Positions 38,994-47,101 of a stretch of DNA of 64,000 bases are shown here, one piece after another; position 1 is the stretch's first letter, and each line of letters begins with the position of its first letter. A program made the position numbers and the translations under genes. Where the stretch lies: contig CACHNE010000005.1 in NCBI GenBank assembly GCA_902581145.1, positions 16,616 to 80,615 of the forward strand, given 5' to 3'. The notes below the pieces were generated by a model. The model saw nothing but the letters and a program-made list of their open reading frames with translations. It had not been told where the DNA came from and searched no databases. The DNA is from an uncultured Bacteroidota bacterium. GTDB taxonomy: Bacteria > Bacteroidota > Bacteroidia > Flavobacteriales > Flavobacteriaceae.

Positions 38994-40463
38994 ATGAGTA
39001 ATTATTTCAATTCACTTAACGAATCAGAGAAAAAATCACAGTTATCTAAGTGTAGATTTATGAATATTGACGAGTTTCAAAATGAAAATAATATTTTAAA
39101 AGAAAAAAATATTGTCATTGTTGGTTGTGGTGCACAAGGCCTGAACCAGGGTTTAAATATGCGAGATTCTGGTTTAAATATTTCATATGCCTTAAGAGAT
39201 AGTGCAATTTCATCAAAAAGAAAGTCATTTATAAACGCTAGTAGTAATAATTTTAAAGTTGGATCTTTTGATGAATTAATTCCAAATGCTGATATGGTAA
39301 TTAATTTGACCCCTGATAAGAATCATACTCACGTAGTTAACACGGTTATGCCTCTAATGAAACAAAATTCAATTCTTTCATATTCACATGGTTTTAATAT
39401 AGTGGAAGAAGGAATTAAAATCAGAAAAGATATAACGGTAATTATGGTAGCTCCAAAATGTCCAGGAACTGAAGTTAGAGAAGAGTTTAAGAGAGGTTTT
39501 GGTGTGCCAACATTAATTGCAGTACATTATGCAAATGATCCCAATAGTCAAGGGTTAGATTTAGCAAAAGCATATGCGTATTCACTTGGTTCGCACAGAG
39601 CTGGTGTTCTAGAATCATCTTTCGTTGCAGAAGTAAAAAGTGATTTAATGGGGGAGCAGACTATTTTATGCGGTGTACTTCAGACGGCATCAATATTATT
39701 ATTTGAAAAAATGGTTAAAGAGGGTCTGGAAAAAAAATATTCTGCAAAACAAATTCAATATGGTTGGGAGGTCATTACTGAGTCATTAAAGCACGGAGGT
39801 ATTTCTAAAATGATGAATTCGATATCTGACAATGCTAAAATCGAAGCAAACAGAATTGCAGGAGAACTTAAAGAGATTATGAAACCCCTATTTAAAAAGC
39901 ATATGGATGATATAATGTCTGGAGAGTTTTCACAAGTTATGATGGAAGATTGGAATAACGACGACAAAAAACTTCTTAATTGGAGGGAGGAGACTGGTGA
40001 GACAGCATTTGAAAAAACACCTCCAACGAAAGAGGCTATTTCTAATCAAGAATACTTTGAAAAAGGAATCGCCATGATTGCATTTATAAAATCTGGGGTT
40101 GAATTAGCTTTTGAAACAATGGTTGATGCTGGTATCATTGAAGAATCAGCATATTATGAATCTTTACATGAATTACCCTTAATTGCAAATTTAGTTGCAA
40201 GAAAGAAATTATATGAAATGAATAGTATAATTTCTGATACAGCTGAATACGGATGTTACTTATTTACAAATGAAGCAAAACCCCTTTTAAAAAATTATGT
40301 TAGTAAATTAAGCCTATTTTCTTTAGGCATAGAGACTAATAATAATAAAGAAATTGATAAAGACTTACTTAAAAAAATTAACTTTATAATAAACAATCAT
40401 CCTATTGAAAAGATTGGGCTGGAGCTTAGAAAGTCTATGACAGCGATGAAAAATTTATTTTAG
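38994..40463 (+). CDS. ilvC: Ketol-acid reductoisomerase, class II (long form)
   Basis: A 489-residue KARI of the long, E. coli/plant-like class II, with an N-terminal Rossmann domain ([21 protein letters not shown], in parts) and a duplicated C-terminal helical domain. Metal-binding acids are in [11 protein letters not shown] and in the C-terminal [12 protein letters not shown] region. It isomerises and reduces acetolactate with NADPH. Cofactor choice is suggested by the basic residues after the second strand ([13 protein letters not shown]). Its stop codon TAG shares a base with the GTG start of ilvA. Confidence 0.96.
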   Translation: MSNYFNSLNESEKKSQLSKCRFMNIDEFQNENNILKEKNIVIVGCGAQGLNQGLNMRDSGLNISYALRDSAISSKRKSFINASSNNFKVGSFDELIPNADMVINLTPDKNHTHVVNTVMPLMKQNSILSYSHGFNIVEEGIKIRKDITVIMVAPKCPGTEVREEFKRGFGVPTLIAVHYANDPNSQGLDLAKAYAYSLGSHRAGVLESSFVAEVKSDLMGEQTILCGVLQTASILLFEKMVKEGLEKKYSAKQIQYGWEVITESLKHGGISKMMNSISDNAKIEANRIAGELKEIMKPLFKKHMDDIMSGEFSQVMMEDWNNDDKKLLNWREETGETAFEKTPPTKEAISNQEYFEKGIAMIAFIKSGVELAFETMVDAGIIEESAYYESLHELPLIANLVARKKLYEMNSIISDTAEYGCYLFTNEAKPLLKNYVSKLSLFSLGIETNNNKEIDKDLLKKINFIINNHPIEKIGLELRKSMTAMKNLF

Positions 40464-41470
40464 TGCATAATTTTATCGGATTAAATGAAATAAAAAAAGC
40501 TAGCCAAATACTGCAGAAAGTAGTAATTGAATCTCCTTTCCAGAAAATTGAAAGTTACTCTCAAAAATATAATTCTAATATTTTTTTTAAAAGGGAAGAT
40601 TTACAAAAAGTTAGATCATTTAAGATAAGAGGTGCTTTTAATAAAATTTCATCTTTAAATCAATCTCAAGTAATAAATGGAATAGTTTGTGCTAGTGCTG
40701 GAAATCATGCTCAAGGTTTTGCTGTAAGCTGTAGTACCCTAGGTTATAAGGGAAAAGTATTTATGCCTACAACTACTTCAAATCAAAAAATTGAACAAGT
40801 AAAAAAATTTGGAAAAACCAATGTTGAGGTTGTTTTGACCGGAGAAAACTTTACCCAAGCATATGAAAAAGCGTTGCAAGAATGTGATAAATATGATAAA
40901 ACTTTTATTCATCCTTTTGACGATAAAAAGGTAATTGCAGGACAGGCTACACTATTTTTAGAAATAATTAGTCAATTTAAAGGTCATCTTGATTATCTAT
41001 TTATACCAATCGGAGGCGGTGGATTAATTTCAGGCGCAATAAATGTATTTAAGCAACTGAGTCCGAATACTAAAATAATAGGAATTGAACCTAAAGGAGC
41101 CCCATCAATGTATAAATCTATTAATAAAAATAAGTTAATTACTTTAAGTAGAATTGATGGTTTTGTTGATGGAGTTGCGGTTAAAAAAGTTGGTAATTAT
41201 AGCTTTGATTATTGTAAAGAACATTTAGATGATTTAATAATTTTGGATGAGAATGAAATTTGTAATTCTATTCTAGAACTAAAATCATATGAAAATATTA
41301 TTGCTGAACCGGCAGGTGCAATGTCAAGTGCTGCTTTAAGACATTACAGACATAAAATCATGAATAAAAATATTGGTTGTATAATTTGTGGAGGTAATAA
41401 TGATAATTCTAGAATGCCTGAAATAATAAAAAGAGCTGATATTTGGAAATCTAATAATCCAAAAAACTAG
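40463..41470 (+). CDS. ilvA: Threonine dehydratase, short form without regulatory domain
   Basis: A 335-residue PLP fold-type II deaminase that converts threonine to 2-oxobutyrate for isoleucine. The Schiff-base lysine is Lys54 in KVRSFKIRGAF. SAGNHAQGFA, the PLP phosphate loop PIGGGGLISG, and IICGGNNDNSR follow. It ends after the catalytic domain and lacks the C-terminal ACT-like domain that gives isoleucine inhibition. The operon position still supports a biosynthetic role. The start is GTG, overlapping the ilvC stop by one base. The last 20 bases overlap the converging glycosyltransferase gene. Confidence 0.92.
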   Translation: MHNFIGLNEIKKASQILQKVVIESPFQKIESYSQKYNSNIFFKREDLQKVRSFKIRGAFNKISSLNQSQVINGIVCASAGNHAQGFAVSCSTLGYKGKVFMPTTTSNQKIEQVKKFGKTNVEVVLTGENFTQAYEKALQECDKYDKTFIHPFDDKKVIAGQATLFLEIISQFKGHLDYLFIPIGGGGLISGAINVFKQLSPNTKIIGIEPKGAPSMYKSINKNKLITLSRIDGFVDGVAVKKVGNYSFDYCKEHLDDLIILDENEICNSILELKSYENIIAEPAGAMSSAALRHYRHKIMNKNIGCIICGGNNDNSRMPEIIKRADIWKSNNPKN

Positions 41471-42434
41471 TTTTTTCTTGCTGTCCTGTGAAGTGAAAGT
41501 ATTTTTCTAAAACCAACAATGATATAAGGTCTTCTCTGTTTTTATTTTTGAATTGTACAACATAGTCATTGGCATTTTTGATAATCCTTTTACATTTTTC
41601 AGGATTCTTAATGTAGTACTCAATTTTACATTCTAAATCGGAATAATCATCCTTTATTTCAATATAATGCTTTTCAGGAATCAGGTTATTTTCCATAAAC
41701 CAAGATTCAATTTTAGGTCTAGGCATCACAGCAATTGAATTTGAAGACATTACCCATTTTAGATTTGTAGCAACATCAACTCCCTCCACACACATAATAA
41801 ATTTATATTTTAAATGATCCTCTATTGATATTTTATTTTTTAGCCATTCTGGGTGTGGTGTATTCTTATTTATTGCTCCAAGATCGCATAACTGATTATT
41901 AAAGTATATTTTAAAAAAATCAATTCTTTTTTTATGCTTTTTAGTTATCGCAGATCTTCCAATTAGTTTATTTATTTTATGATCAAATTCATTCGAATCT
42001 TTTGTATATGTAAAATGCCTGATTTTGTTTAGTTTCAGCAAAATTGAATTTTGATTATTTTCATTGATTGGTCTACTTTTTACAATAGATGGAACATCAG
42101 GGCTGTGAGTGATATCTCCAAATAGCATTTTTAACTTTAATCTTTTTTCAAAGAATCTAGTGTATTGGTAAGTATCAAAAAAATAAGTTCTATGGAAGTT
42201 TTTAATTTTAAAATTATTAAGATTTTCATCATCCTTATTTAGTTTAATTTCTTTGTTTAGTTTGTTGTAATAGTTTACCCTATTTTTAATATAATCAAAA
42301 TCAAAATCAGATAGAGAGTTTAATTTCTTTCTTAAATTATTTCTGTATAAAAAATCAGGAATTAATAAACTTAAGTAATTTAATAAATAATATTTCTGCT
42401 TATTGTTGCGATGTCTAATACTTGAAAGCATCAA
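41451..42434 (-). CDS. Glycosyltransferase family 90-like (LpsA/CAP10 type)
   Basis: A 327-residue cytosolic protein resembling the lipopolysaccharide-modifying GT90/CAP10 family. The recognisable part is C-terminal: LKYKFIMCVEGVDVATNLKW, then SNSIAVMPRPKIESWFMEN, then YIEIKDDYSDLECKIEYYI, the usual nucleotide-sugar and acceptor region. The N-terminal third is basic and not clearly conserved. A role in adding a sugar to LPS core or capsule is inferred from the family. It is a single gene with a -7 match 20 bp upstream, and it overlaps ilvA by 20 bases tail to tail. Confidence 0.72.
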   Translation of the reverse strand: MMLSSIRHRNNKQKYYLLNYLSLLIPDFLYRNNLRKKLNSLSDFDFDYIKNRVNYYNKLNKEIKLNKDDENLNNFKIKNFHRTYFFDTYQYTRFFEKRLKLKMLFGDITHSPDVPSIVKSRPINENNQNSILLKLNKIRHFTYTKDSNEFDHKINKLIGRSAITKKHKKRIDFFKIYFNNQLCDLGAINKNTPHPEWLKNKISIEDHLKYKFIMCVEGVDVATNLKWVMSSNSIAVMPRPKIESWFMENNLIPEKHYIEIKDDYSDLECKIEYYIKNPEKCKRIIKNANDYVVQFKNKNREDLISLLVLEKYFHFTGQQEKTSFLDY

Positions 42435-42454
42435 AAATTATAATTTATGAATTT

Positions 42455-42462
42455 CAAACTTA
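42455..42462 (-). promoter_or_regulatory. Candidate -7 element of the GT90-like gene
   Basis: Minus-strand TAAGTTTG matches TAnnTTTG, 20 bp upstream of the ATG at 42434, inside the short divergent gap to gapN. Confidence 0.42.
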
Positions 42463-42511
42463 GTGATTTATTTTTTTGGAATGGAAATTGCTGATAGATA
42501 AATTAATTATC

Positions 42512-44104
42512 ATGGAATTTAAATTTAAGAAGATACCACAAGAGTTTGAGATAACTGAAAGGATAAAGCAAGATAACTTTCTGATCAATGGAAATTTGGT
42601 TAAGTGGGATGGTGAGTTTTCACCTGTTTATTCTACAATCTCATCAACTCCTGAATATAAGCCTACTAAGCTTGGTGAAATACCAAGTTTGGGTAAAGAT
42701 GAAGCTATTAAGGCGCTAGACTCTGCTTGTAATGCATTTGATAAAGGTAAGGGTTTATGGCCAACGATGAAGGTTGTTGATCGCATTAATGCAATGGAAA
42801 ACTTCGTTAAAGAAATGAAGCAGAAAAGAGATATAGTTGTAAAGTTATTAATGTGGGAGATTGGAAAAAACCATACTGATTCTCAAAAAGAATTTGACAG
42901 AACCGTAGATTACATATACGATACAATAGAAGCTTACAAGAAAATTGATAGAGATTCTGCAAAATTTCAAAAACATAGTGGTATTAATGCACACATTCGT
43001 AGGGGACCACTTGGTGTAGTGCTTTGTTTAGGACCATATAATTATCCATTGAATGAGACATTTTGTCTTTTAATTCCAGCTTTAATTATGGGTAATACAG
43101 TGATATTTAAGCCTGCTAAACACGGTGTGCTATTAATATCTCCATTAATGGAAGCTTTCAAAAAACATTTTCCACCCGGTGTAGTAAATATTTTATTTGG
43201 AAGAGGTAGGGTTTTAGCAACTCCTATTATGGAGTCTGGTAAAGTAAATGTCTTGGCACTAATAGGACACAGTTCATCTGCTAATTCCTTACAAGAATCT
43301 CATCCAAAGAAAAATAGACTAAGATTAGTCTTGGGTCTTGAGGCAAAAAATCCAGCGATTATATTACCAGATGCTGACTTAGACTTAACGATTCAAGAAT
43401 GTATTAATGGATCCCTTTCTTATAACGGACAAAGATGTACCGCTCTTAAAATAATTTATGTCCACGATGAAATTAGAGATGAATTTATCAACAGATTTTC
43501 TAAGGCTGTTGATGAACTAAAATACGGAAATCCATGGGAGGAGAACGTTAGGTTAACTCCGCTACCAGAACCAAATAAACCCAAATACATACAATCACTA
43601 ATTGCTGATGCAAAACAGAAGGGTGCTAAGATAGTTAATCCTAAAGGTGGAGTTCAATGTGAAAATTATGTATATCCAGCTATTTTATACCCTGTCACTA
43701 AAGATATGAGTGTTTATAAAGAAGAGCAGTTTGGACCAGTGATTCCAATAATTTCATTTAAAGATATTAATGAACCTCTTGATGATATGGCAGAATCAAA
43801 TTACGGACAACAGGTTAGTATTTTCGGAAAGGAAACAAAGAAGCTAGGACCTCTAATTGACACCTTAGTTAATTTAGTTTGTAGGGTCAACATAAATAGC
43901 TCATGTCAACGAGGCCCCGATATTTATCCATTTACAGGAAGAAAAGATTCTGCATTCAGTACATTAAGTGTTCATGATGCACTAAGATCATTTTCAATTC
44001 GTACGTTTGTTGCCTCAAAGGATAATAATGAAAATAATAAGATAATCAAAGATTTGTTAAGTTCTGATAATTCTAACTTTGTATCTACAGATTATATTCT
44101 TTAG
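42512..44104 (+). CDS. gapN: NADP-dependent non-phosphorylating glyceraldehyde-3-phosphate dehydrogenase
   Basis: A 530-residue aldehyde dehydrogenase that oxidises glyceraldehyde 3-phosphate directly to 3-phosphoglycerate, yielding NADPH. The general base lies in [10 protein letters not shown], the nucleophile Cys in [11 protein letters not shown], and the C-terminal segment [20 protein letters not shown] is characteristic of the plant-type GapN group. The ATG at 42512 is preferred over an in-frame TTG at 42476. The 3' end of the gene, with the following bases, forms a terminator-like hairpin. The operon-like context is absent, so it is a single gene. Confidence 0.85.
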   Translation: MEFKFKKIPQEFEITERIKQDNFLINGNLVKWDGEFSPVYSTISSTPEYKPTKLGEIPSLGKDEAIKALDSACNAFDKGKGLWPTMKVVDRINAMENFVKEMKQKRDIVVKLLMWEIGKNHTDSQKEFDRTVDYIYDTIEAYKKIDRDSAKFQKHSGINAHIRRGPLGVVLCLGPYNYPLNETFCLLIPALIMGNTVIFKPAKHGVLLISPLMEAFKKHFPPGVVNILFGRGRVLATPIMESGKVNVLALIGHSSSANSLQESHPKKNRLRLVLGLEAKNPAIILPDADLDLTIQECINGSLSYNGQRCTALKIIYVHDEIRDEFINRFSKAVDELKYGNPWEENVRLTPLPEPNKPKYIQSLIADAKQKGAKIVNPKGGVQCENYVYPAILYPVTKDMSVYKEEQFGPVIPIISFKDINEPLDDMAESNYGQQVSIFGKETKKLGPLIDTLVNLVCRVNINSSCQRGPDIYPFTGRKDSAFSTLSVHDALRSFSIRTFVASKDNNENNKIIKDLLSSDNSNFVSTDYIL

Positions 44105-44121
44105 ATAATTTTCTTTTTTTT
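44089..44121 (+). terminator. Terminator-like hairpin at the end of gapN
   Basis: AGATTAT (44089-44095) can pair with ATAATTT (44105-44111), including one G-U, around the gapN stop codon, followed by C and eight T residues. The stem is AT-rich and weak. The sequence shares TACAGATTA and a 21-base T-tract segment with the hairpin before ilvD. Confidence 0.5.
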
Positions 44122-44161
44122 AATAAATATTATTTACATTAGACCAATCAATATTTAAAAA

Positions 44162-44221
44162 ATGCTATTTTTTAACTACAACTTTAACTTCTATTACTTC
44201 TTTTATTTAAAAAGGATGTAG
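44162..44221 (+). CDS. Phe/Tyr-rich leader peptide of the pheA operon
   Basis: A 19-codon ORF reading MLFFNYNFNFYYFFYLKRM, ending in TAG at 44219-44221. Six Phe and four Tyr codons make up ten of nineteen residues. It lies directly ahead of an intrinsic terminator and the operon for phenylalanine and tyrosine synthesis. This is the pattern of ribosome-mediated attenuation sensing charged tRNA-Phe and tRNA-Tyr, comparable in principle to the E. coli pheL peptide but with Tyr codons added, matching the operon's two end products. It is too short for standard gene prediction. Confidence 0.9.
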   Translation: MLFFNYNFNFYYFFYLKRM

Positions 44222-44262
44222 AGGCTGTTGTAATATAACTAATCAAAATTATTTATGGTCTC
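44221..44262 (+). promoter_or_regulatory. Predicted antiterminator of the pheA attenuator
   Basis: GAGGCTGT at 44221-44228 can pair without gaps with ATGGTCTC at 44255-44262 (eight pairs, three of them G-U). This takes away most of the 5' arm of the terminator. The 5' arm starts on the last base of the leader stop codon, so a ribosome at the stop would mask it and one stalled on the Phe/Tyr codons would not. Drawn by eye. Confidence 0.6.
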
Positions 44263-44284
44263 GAAATTTCGAGACTTTTTTTTT
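44258..44284 (+). terminator. Attenuator terminator before pheA
   Basis: The perfect palindrome GTCTCGAAATTTCGAGAC (44258-44275) forms a 7-bp stem with an AATT loop and is followed by nine T residues. The T tract ends on the base before the pheA ATG, so there is no untranslated space between terminator and gene. Confidence 0.92.
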
Positions 44285-45112
44285 ATGAAAAAAAATATAG
44301 GTATACAGGGAATAAAGGGTTCATTTCATCACATAGTTGCAAATAACTATTTTGAAGAAGATATTAATTTGATTGAATATCTCTCCTTCGAAGAATTGAT
44401 TTTAAATTTATTTTATGACAAAATAGATTATGCTATTATGGCAATAGAAAATTCTACTGCTGGATCTATTATTCCTAATTATGCATTGATTGATGAATAT
44501 GGAGTAAATATTGTAGGTGAATATTATCTTCAAATAACACATAATTTGATTGCCTTAAAAGGTCAATCAATTGAAGATATAAAAGAAGTTCAGTCTCATC
44601 CCATGGCTCTTCTACAATGCAGAGATTTTTTTAAAGATAATGCTGATATTGTTTTAATTGAGGATAAGGATACGGCTCAGGTAGCAAAGAAAATTTCTGA
44701 AAATAAAATAAAGGGTTTAGGTGCAATTGCAAGTGATTTAGCCTCAAAAATTTATGGGCTTGATATTATAAATGACAATATTCAAACTATAAAAAAGAAT
44801 CAAACAAGATTTGTTATTCTTCAAAAAAAAAGTCTGACTAAAAACTTAAATTTTAATAAGGCATCGGTAAAATTTGAATTGGATCATAAAAGGGGAAGCT
44901 TAGCAGCTATTTTAAATGTTTTAAGTGATTGTAAGTTGAATTTAACAAAGATACAATCAATGCCTATGATTCAAACTCCGTGGAAATACTCATTTTTTGT
45001 TGATGTCACTTTTGATAAATTAGAAGATTATATTAAGGCTAAATCTATAATTGAAATTATGGCTAAAGATTTTAAAGTATTAGGTGAATATAAAAACTCT
45101 AAAGATGATTGA
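44285..45112 (+). CDS. pheA: Prephenate dehydratase
   Basis: A 275-residue monofunctional enzyme that converts prephenate to phenylpyruvate. The catalytic domain includes MAIENSTAGSIIPNYALI and the NQTRFVIL motif with the catalytic Thr. A C-terminal ACT domain (about residues 192-270) begins KRGSLAAIL in place of the GALV motif and has IQSMPM in place of ESRP, so feedback binding by Phe is plausible but altered. There is no fused chorismate mutase, which is on the DAHP synthase instead. ATG 44285 is chosen over 44255, because the latter lies in the attenuator hairpin. It overlaps the aminotransferase start by 8 bases. Confidence 0.94.
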   Translation: MKKNIGIQGIKGSFHHIVANNYFEEDINLIEYLSFEELILNLFYDKIDYAIMAIENSTAGSIIPNYALIDEYGVNIVGEYYLQITHNLIALKGQSIEDIKEVQSHPMALLQCRDFFKDNADIVLIEDKDTAQVAKKISENKIKGLGAIASDLASKIYGLDIINDNIQTIKKNQTRFVILQKKSLTKNLNFNKASVKFELDHKRGSLAAILNVLSDCKLNLTKIQSMPMIQTPWKYSFFVDVTFDKLEDYIKAKSIIEIMAKDFKVLGEYKNSKDD

Positions 45113-46247
45113 ATTTTCAAAAAGAATAGAAGGATTAAGTGAGTATTATTTTTCCTCTAAGCTGAGAGAGGTAAAGTCTTTAATTGACTCTGGAGAAGAT
45201 ATTATCAATCTTGGAATTGGGAGTCCAGATTTATCTCCTCCAAATCCAGTTATAAAAAAATTAAAAGATTCGTTAAATGTTACTGGAGCGCATAAATATC
45301 AAAGCTATATCGGAGTTGAAAGATTTAGAATGGAAATATCAAATTTTTATAAGTTGCATTATGATTGTGATTTAAATTATCAATCTGAAATTTTACCATT
45401 GATTGGAAGTAAGGAGGGAATTTTTCATATTTCAATGTCTTTTCTTTCAGAAGATGATAAAGTCTTAATACCAAATCCCGGATATCCAACATATTCTTCA
45501 ATAACAAAGTTGATTGGAAATGAAATTATATATTATGATTTAAATGAAAAAAATAACTGGTTACCTGACTTGGATCAATTAACTAAACTTGATTTATCTG
45601 GTGTTAAGATAATGTGGATTAATTATCCACATATGCCAACAGGAGCAGTAGCATCCCGTGAGTATTTTTCTAAAATTATAAATTTTGCGAAGTCTAATAA
45701 TATTTTAATCGTAAATGATAATCCATATAGTTTCATTTTAAATGATAATCCGTTAAGCATTATGAATGTTAAAGGAGCAAGAGATATTTGTATTGAGTTA
45801 AATTCTTTAAGTAAAAGTTTTAACATGGCTGGATGGAGATTAGGGTTTGCTGTGTCAAATCCAGAATACATTTCAAATATTTTAAAGGTAAAAAGTAATG
45901 TTGATTCAGGCATGTTTTTTCCTCTTCAAATGGGTGCTGTCTCAGCATTAAGTCAATCAAAGGATTGGTTTAAAAATTTGAACTTTGAATATTCAAAAAG
46001 AAGAAAATTAGTATGGGAATTAGCTGATAAATTAAATTGTGATTTTTCAAGATCTTCATCAGGAATGTTTGTTTGGGCTAAGATTAAAAGTAATAAAACC
46101 TCTATAGATTATGTGGATAATCTTTTAAATGAAAAAGGTATTTTTATTGCACCTGGTAGTATTTTTGGATCAAATGGTGAAGGATATGTAAGGATTTCAC
46201 TCTGCAATTCTGAAACCAATATTAAGAAAGCAATTTCAAGATTATGA
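45105..46247 (+). CDS. Class I/II aminotransferase (aromatic or aspartate type)
   Basis: A 380-residue PLP fold-type I aminotransferase. The lysine motif is SLSKSFNMAGWRLGF, with NPGYPTY, NYPHMPTGA and the NDNPYS segment as cofactor contacts. The position between pheA and tyrA strongly suggests it transaminates phenylpyruvate, hydroxyphenylpyruvate or prephenate to finish Phe and Tyr. Sequence alone cannot exclude LL-diaminopimelate aminotransferase-like or aspartate activity. The ATG at 45105 is preferred over an in-frame GTG at 45084. It overlaps pheA by 8 bases and tyrA by 4. Confidence 0.88.
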   Translation: MIEFSKRIEGLSEYYFSSKLREVKSLIDSGEDIINLGIGSPDLSPPNPVIKKLKDSLNVTGAHKYQSYIGVERFRMEISNFYKLHYDCDLNYQSEILPLIGSKEGIFHISMSFLSEDDKVLIPNPGYPTYSSITKLIGNEIIYYDLNEKNNWLPDLDQLTKLDLSGVKIMWINYPHMPTGAVASREYFSKIINFAKSNNILIVNDNPYSFILNDNPLSIMNVKGARDICIELNSLSKSFNMAGWRLGFAVSNPEYISNILKVKSNVDSGMFFPLQMGAVSALSQSKDWFKNLNFEYSKRRKLVWELADKLNCDFSRSSSGMFVWAKIKSNKTSIDYVDNLLNEKGIFIAPGSIFGSNGEGYVRISLCNSETNIKKAISRL

Positions 46248-47098
46248 AAAAGAAAATTTATGTGATTGGTGTTGGTCTCATTGGTGGCAGTTTTGCAATT
46301 GATATGAGAAAGTTATTTCCAAAATCTACAATTATTGGAATAGACAAGTCAGAAATTCACCTTCAGAAAGCTCTTGAGCTAAAGTTAATTGATGAAAAAT
46401 CTGAACTTTCAAAAATAAATAATCCAGATATTATTGTAATTTCAGTCCCTGTTAAATCCATACTTAAAATTCTGCCGATTGTTTTAAAATCTGTTAATAG
46501 TAACAGCTTAGTTATCGATTTTGGTTCCACAAAAAAAAGTATTTGCCAAATTGTAAAAGACCATCCTAATCGTCAAAATTTTCTAGCTACTCACCCGATC
46601 GCTGGAACAGAATTCTCAGGACCCGTGGCTGCTCATGAAGGCTTATTTGAAGGAAAAAATATAATTGTATGCGATAAGGATGAAACAGATAAATCAATAC
46701 TTGAGCTTGGCCTAAAAATATTTAATTTAATGAAAATGAAAATTGGCTATATGGACTCTGATTCTCATGATAAGCATATTGCTTTCGTTTCACATTTATC
46801 CCATATAAGTTCTTTCATGTTAGGTAAAACCGTGATGGATGAAGAAAAAAATGAAAAGAATATTTTTGAAATGGCTGGAAGTGGTTTTGAATCAACAGTA
46901 AGATTGGCAAAAAGCTCACCTGAAACGTGGACAGATATTTTTGAGGATAATAAAAAAAATATTATTAAATCATTAGATGATTACATTGAAAATTTAGTAT
47001 ATATAAATTCTTTGATTAAAAAAGATAGATTCGATGAAGTTGAATCCCAATTAAAGTCAATTAATTATATAAAAACAATTTTAAAAGGAATAAATTAG
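46244..47098 (+). CDS. tyrA: Prephenate dehydrogenase
   Basis: A 284-residue NAD(P)-dependent enzyme of the TyrA family that makes hydroxyphenylpyruvate (or arogenate to tyrosine). The N-terminal Rossmann motif is GVGLIGGSFAIDM (residues 9-21), and the catalytic His is in ATHPIAGTEFSGP. The C-terminal helical dimer domain contains DKHIAFVSHLSHISSF. No fused chorismate mutase and no ACT domain are seen. It overlaps the aminotransferase by four bases and precedes the DAHP synthase gene by 3 bp. Confidence 0.94.
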   Translation: MKKKIYVIGVGLIGGSFAIDMRKLFPKSTIIGIDKSEIHLQKALELKLIDEKSELSKINNPDIIVISVPVKSILKILPIVLKSVNSNSLVIDFGSTKKSICQIVKDHPNRQNFLATHPIAGTEFSGPVAAHEGLFEGKNIIVCDKDETDKSILELGLKIFNLMKMKIGYMDSDSHDKHIAFVSHLSHISSFMLGKTVMDEEKNEKNIFEMAGSGFESTVRLAKSSPETWTDIFEDNKKNIIKSLDDYIENLVYINSLIKKDRFDEVESQLKSINYIKTILKGIN

Positions 47099-47101
47099 AA
47101 T

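Noticed and set aside
42476-42511. An upstream TTG start for gapN
   Set aside because: The extra twelve residues do not resemble the family, and an ATG at 42512 gives the usual N-terminus.
45084-45104. An upstream GTG start for the aromatic operon aminotransferase
   Set aside because: The ATG at 45105 gives a better N-terminus and a normal short overlap with pheA.
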